Source: Deltaproteobacteria bacterium
Lineage (GTDB): Bacteria > Desulfobacterota > DSM-4660 > Desulfatiglandales > Desulfatiglandaceae
Direction of reading: 5' to 3'
NCBI GenBank assembly: GCA_019314425.1
Contig: JAFCZI010000090.1
Span: forward strand, 1 to 8,258
Length of the DNA: 8,258 nt
The first letter of the stretch is position 1; the number at the start of each line of letters is the position of its first letter. Position numbers and translations under genes: made by a program. The notes below the pieces were generated by a model. That model saw nothing but the letters and a program-made list of their open reading frames with translations. It had not been told where the DNA came from and did not search any database. Of the stretch, positions 5,737 to 8,258 are shown piece after piece.

Positions 5737-6945
5737 ATGATTGAAAGACTGCAAATTAAATGGTTCAAATCCATTGAGAATGTCGAATTTGAACCTGGCC
5801 GTGTAAACGTCCTGATTGGTGCCAATGGAAGCGGCAAGAGCAATCTGCTTGAGGCAATCGGCGTCTTGTCCGCTGCCGTTCACGGTCGCGTCGATGATGA
5901 GGCTCTTTCTCGTCGTGGCGTCCGTCTCGGGGTGCCGGCCCTGTTCAAATGTTCATTTCCAGACATTAAGGGTCCCTTGAACATTCATTTCGGCGCCTGG
6001 AGAAATACCGCATCCTATGAGGTATCATTGTTCAATCCAATAAAGGAGCCTTCCCCGGTTTGGCGCTATCATACCGAAAATTTGCAGCAGGGCCAAGAAC
6101 GTATAGTGGGGCGCTCTCATAGAAAAGGGGAGAAACTCAACCCGGAAGCAGGCTTGGCTGCCTTGAAAATGGTGGCTATGACAGACCAAGACGATGCTTT
6201 CCACTTGTTTAATGATTTAAGGGAGTTCGCGATTTTTACGCCCAACACCCTCACCTTGCGTGGAAACGTGGCGGATGCTCAGCAACGTCAACCTGTCGGC
6301 CTCTCTGGCGGGCAACTGGCCAATGCGGTATCGGATATTAGCATGCGGCGCATATTAAGGAAGGGAGAAACTGATAATATAGGGGCATTTCGCTCTAAGG
6401 TCCGTCAAGATGCGCTTAGTTTGATCGACTGGGCGAAATCCTTTGGGACGGCTAGAGCCTCTACAATGCCGCTTTCCCCGTCTGTGGCTTCGACAGAAAA
6501 AGTCATTCGGTTCATTGACCGTTTTATGAAATCAGGGCGAGATACGCTTTCCGGATATGACGCCAGCGAGGGGGCCCTGTACGTCCTTTTTCATATGGTT
6601 CTGGCGGCACACCCCAAAAGTCCTCAAGTCTGCGCCGTTGACAATGCGGACCACGGTTTAAACCCGCGCTTGTCCCGGGAGCTTTTTCGAAATATATGCG
6701 ATTGGTCTTTAAACTCACCCTATTCCCGTCAGATTTTCTTGACGACGCAAAATCCCTTGTCTCTGGATGGCCTGCCACTTCAAAATGATGAGGTCCGGTT
6801 ATTTACTGTTTCCAGAACAGAAAGTGGTCGTACCGTCATCAACCGCATTGAGCTTTCTGAGAAGCTAAAGGAAATGGCTGATCAAGGTTGGACTCTTTCA
6901 CGGTTATGGGTAATGGGGCATCTGGGAGGGGTGGCAAATGTCTAA
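5737..6945 (+). CDS. AAA/ABC-type (OLD/AAA_21-like) ATPase, putative defence effector partner
   Basis: The 402-residue protein starts with MIERLQIKWFKSIENVEFEP, the usual 'FKS/FRS' strand of RecF/SMC-like ATPases, then Walker A GANGSGKSN at 28-36. After an insert domain (about 60-260) come an ABC-signature-like LSGYDASEGALYVL at 271-284, Walker B VCAVDNADHGLNP at 298-310 and a switch region LTTQNPLSLDGL at 335-346. Such ATPases power nuclease partners in OLD, Gabija, RloAB and PARIS-like systems. Two residues differ from the canonical form: Asn303 where Walker B normally has the catalytic Glu, and Gln338 where the switch His sits. The start is supported by GGGGAGCGGG, 5-14 bases upstream. The stop overlaps the next gene by 8 bases, implying coupled translation. 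The specific subfamily is not certain. Confidence 0.88.
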   Translation: MIERLQIKWFKSIENVEFEPGRVNVLIGANGSGKSNLLEAIGVLSAAVHGRVDDEALSRRGVRLGVPALFKCSFPDIKGPLNIHFGAWRNTASYEVSLFNPIKEPSPVWRYHTENLQQGQERIVGRSHRKGEKLNPEAGLAALKMVAMTDQDDAFHLFNDLREFAIFTPNTLTLRGNVADAQQRQPVGLSGGQLANAVSDISMRRILRKGETDNIGAFRSKVRQDALSLIDWAKSFGTARASTMPLSPSVASTEKVIRFIDRFMKSGRDTLSGYDASEGALYVLFHMVLAAHPKSPQVCAVDNADHGLNPRLSRELFRNICDWSLNSPYSRQIFLTTQNPLSLDGLPLQNDEVRLFTVSRTESGRTVINRIELSEKLKEMADQGWTLSRLWVMGHLGGVANV

Positions 6946-7663
6946 GGTGTTGAGAATTGCATTTGTGGTTGAAGGCCCCACGGATTTTGTTATGCTTAAA
7001 GCGGTTATCGAAAATCTTTTGGAAGGTCGTGATTTTGTGCCTCAAGTTCTCCAACCTGAGATGTCCGAAGCATTTAAAACTGTACCCGGCGAGGACGGCG
7101 GTTGGCCTGGAGTTCTCCGTTGGTGTCTTCAGTCTGCAGACCAAGGAGGCGGCAGGTTAAGCAATAATCCGCTTTTTGCTTTCCATGATCTGTTGATCTT
7201 TCAGCTGGATACGGATGTTGCAGGCACCAGTTATTCAGCTGTCCACACCCAAGATCCATTCCCTGCGTCTACGCTTCCCTGCGAGGAGGACTGCCCGCCC
7301 GCGGCAACTACGGACCGATTGAGAACCGTAGCTTTGCGCTGGATGGGTGAAGATACGACACCCCATCAAATCGTTTTTTGTACGCCATCCAAGGCCTTGG
7401 AGACCTGGCTATTGGCGGGTTTGTTTCCAAAGGACAAAGTTGCAAAAAGGAAATATTTAGAATGTCGCCAAAACCCGGCGAACACATTGCAGGGAAAACC
7501 AATGAAACGTCGACTGGTAAGAAGCGGTAAGAAAAGCCTATGGATGTACAAAGAATTGGCCTCCGAATTTGCTCTTAAGTGGGGTAACGTGACAGCAAAG
7601 TGTTCAGAGGCCAGCCGTTTTGAAGATGATTTTCTATATGCGTTCAAACAACTGTCAGGGTAG
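6938..7663 (+). CDS. small TOPRIM-like protein partnered with the ATPase
   Basis: The 241-residue protein begins IAFVVEGPTDFVMLKAVIEN: EGPTD at 12-16 fits the TOPRIM catalytic Glu, and LLIFQLDTDVAG at 85-96 supplies the DxD metal-binding pair. A further block, CTPSKALETWLLAGLF at 148-163, resembles the PxxxxEaWLL segment found in DUF4276/RloB-like TOPRIM relatives. The C-terminal part is basic (KPMKRRLVRSGKK around 190-202) and could contact nucleic acid. No membrane segment or signal peptide. GGGAGG at 6924-6929 precedes the ATG, and the start lies inside the end of the ATPase gene. By analogy with split ATPase-TOPRIM pairs (for example AriA-AriB of PARIS), it is probably a nuclease held or licensed by the ATPase. 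Fold assignment comes from motifs only; the named family is unknown to me. Confidence 0.8.
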   Translation: MSKVLRIAFVVEGPTDFVMLKAVIENLLEGRDFVPQVLQPEMSEAFKTVPGEDGGWPGVLRWCLQSADQGGGRLSNNPLFAFHDLLIFQLDTDVAGTSYSAVHTQDPFPASTLPCEEDCPPAATTDRLRTVALRWMGEDTTPHQIVFCTPSKALETWLLAGLFPKDKVAKRKYLECRQNPANTLQGKPMKRRLVRSGKKSLWMYKELASEFALKWGNVTAKCSEASRFEDDFLYAFKQLSG

Positions 7664-7696
7664 AAAGAGAGCTATTTGTGATCCCCAAAGAATTAA

Positions 7697-7917
7697 ACTT
7701 TTAAGGTTCATCGCGGATTAACGTAAAGAATCGTTTTTTGTACCAAAAGTGTCAGAAGCCAAAAGCGCCACTCGTTCCCACGCTCTGCGTGGGAATGCGC
7801 TTTAGACGCTCTGCGTCCGCTGGGATAACAAAGAAGGCTGCTACAAGATGAAAGGACGCAGAGCGTGGGAACGAGGGCGATTTAGTTTCACGTTAATCCA
7901 CGATGAACCACTTTTAA
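7697..7917. mobile_element. 205-bp MITE-like element with 8-bp target-site duplication
   Basis: The element (7705-7909) is bounded by terminal inverted repeats GGTTCATCGCGGATTAACGT (7705-7724) and ACGTTAATCCACGATGAACC (7890-7909), which match at 19 of 20 positions. It is flanked on both sides by ACTTTTAA (7697-7704 and 7910-7917), a perfect 8-bp direct repeat typical of transposase target duplication. It contains no open frame of useful length, so it is non-autonomous and would need a transposase from elsewhere. It sits 33 bases after the TOPRIM-like gene stop. The clean duplication suggests a fairly recent insertion. Confidence 0.82.
7771..7875. repeat. nested palindromic repeat inside the MITE-like element
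   Basis: CTCGTTCCCACGCTCTGCGT (7771-7790) is exactly the reverse complement of 7856-7875. Within the left half there are two local hairpins with the same TCT loop: TTCCCACGC-TCT-GCGTGGGAA (7775-7795) and GACGC-TCT-GCGTC (7805-7817). This 'GCGTGGGAACGAG' motif is one I know as a repeated palindromic sequence in many proteobacterial and cyanobacterial genomes, with a REP/RAYT-like look. In an RNA transcript the whole element would fold strongly and could stop transcription from the ATPase operon. Confidence 0.8.
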
Positions 7918-7940
7918 CAGCAGATCATTGTGATGCAATC

Positions 7941-8011
7941 GGTTCAGCGGAGGGCGCGAAGCGAGTTTCTCATTATCATACCCTGAATGTTACACGCGGC
8001 TCTGCTGAACC
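7941..8011. repeat. large imperfect palindrome upstream of the last gene
   Basis: GGTTCAGCGGAG (7941-7952) pairs with CTCTGCTGAACC (8000-8011) at 11 of 12 positions, and CGCG just inside each arm (7955-7958 and 7995-7998) can extend the stem. The centre, about 36 bases, is AT-rich. It resembles a mobile palindromic unit or recombination site. It partly recalls an integron attC, but core sites RYYYAAC/GTTRRRY are not properly present, so I leave it unnamed. Confidence 0.55.
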
Positions 8012-8031
8012 GGGTTAGTAGTAAAACGTAT

Positions 8032-8258
8032 ATGCCAAAAGTATCAGATAAATTGATAAGAGTACTGAAGGATAAGAAGACTGTTGTTACGAAAGCCTTC
8101 TTTTGGAAAATTCCCCACGATTCGGGTCGTGTAGATATCCGTCTGAAAGTTGGTCGTTATAAAAAACCCAATAATCCGTTCAACCCAGAAGTCGTTGAAA
8201 GTTTAGATCCCAAAAGCGAAATAACGTTTGATGAAGAGGAATTCGACTCTCTCATTAC
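8032..8258 (+). CDS. N-terminal part of an unknown protein, possibly Shedu-like (DUF4263)
   Basis: An open frame of 75 complete codons runs from the ATG at 8032 to the window edge without a stop. It starts MPKVSDKLIRVLKDKKTVVT, has a basic middle (VDIRLKVGRYKKPNNPF) and ends ITFDEEEFDSLI. The 'S.(I/L)TFD.EEF..LI' segment recalls a region that precedes the nuclease domain in Shedu (SduA, DUF4263) antiphage proteins; the diagnostic catalytic part would lie beyond the window. No good ribosome site precedes the ATG, and the frame stays open further upstream, so the true start is uncertain. Its place after the ATPase-TOPRIM pair and a mobile element would suit a defence island. The coding call is moderately sure, the Shedu label is a guess. 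Confidence 0.5.
   Translation, partial: MPKVSDKLIRVLKDKKTVVTKAFFWKIPHDSGRVDIRLKVGRYKKPNNPFNPEVVESLDPKSEITFDEEEFDSLI

Noticed and set aside
6301..6315. Literal LSGGQ at residues 189-193 as the ABC signature of the ATPase
   Set aside because: It lies over 100 residues before Walker B; the segment SEGALYVL at 277-284 is in the right place. The LSGGQ match sits where relatives have a G..L...L segment and is probably coincidental.
7911..8020. Integron attC site
   Set aside because: Candidate cores TTTTAAC and GTTAGTA each deviate from RYYYAAC/GTTRRRY and no integrase is in the window; kept only as an unnamed palindrome.

Overview
The window looks like chromosomal DNA of a Desulfobacterota (deltaproteobacterial, Desulfobacterales-like) bacterium. 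The main pointers are a HesB/IscA-type selenoprotein read through an in-frame UGA, TonB-receptor and tetrapyrrole-methylase remnants of a Gram-negative cell, and moderate G+C. The organism is inferred from style and gene content, not from a marker gene.

Layout. Positions 1-1709 (minus strand) hold a chain of broken genes. In transcription order these are a TonB-dependent receptor (signal peptide and plug, then a frame-shifted barrel piece), the N-terminal part of a tetrapyrrole methylase with a CT-duplication frameshift, a HigA-type antitoxin lacking much of its helix-turn-helix, and a 5'-truncated hypothetical gene that runs off the window. Positions 1710-2413 are a divergent intergenic region with a 12-bp inverted repeat, a terminator-like hairpin with a UUCG loop and another small hairpin. 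Positions 2414-4567 (plus) carry an intact housekeeping pair: glucose-6-phosphate isomerase (pgi) and RdgB/HAM1 nucleotide pyrophosphatase. Positions 4604-5059 hold a self-contained selenoprotein unit: promoter, 106-residue HesB-like protein with Sec34, candidate SECIS hairpin, terminator. Positions 5068-5502 (minus) encode a small protein made of two 55-residue repeats.

Positions 5737-7663 (plus) hold the most interesting accessory module: an ABC/OLD-like ATPase overlapping by 8 nt a small protein with TOPRIM-like EGPTD and LDTD motifs. The layout resembles defence systems that pair an AAA/ABC ATPase with a TOPRIM nuclease, but I cannot assign it to a named system. It is followed by a 205-bp non-coding mobile element (19/20 terminal inverted repeats, 8-bp target duplication, nested palindromes), a further large imperfect palindrome, and the start of a gene that may be a Shedu-like (DUF4263) nuclease. 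Together the right end reads as the edge of a defence or accessory island beside a stable housekeeping core.

How the genes work together: pgi and rdgB are very probably co-transcribed. The selenoprotein is a separate transcription unit that depends on Sec machinery encoded elsewhere. The ATPase and TOPRIM-like proteins are translationally coupled and probably act as a complex. The left-hand remnants are probably non-functional.
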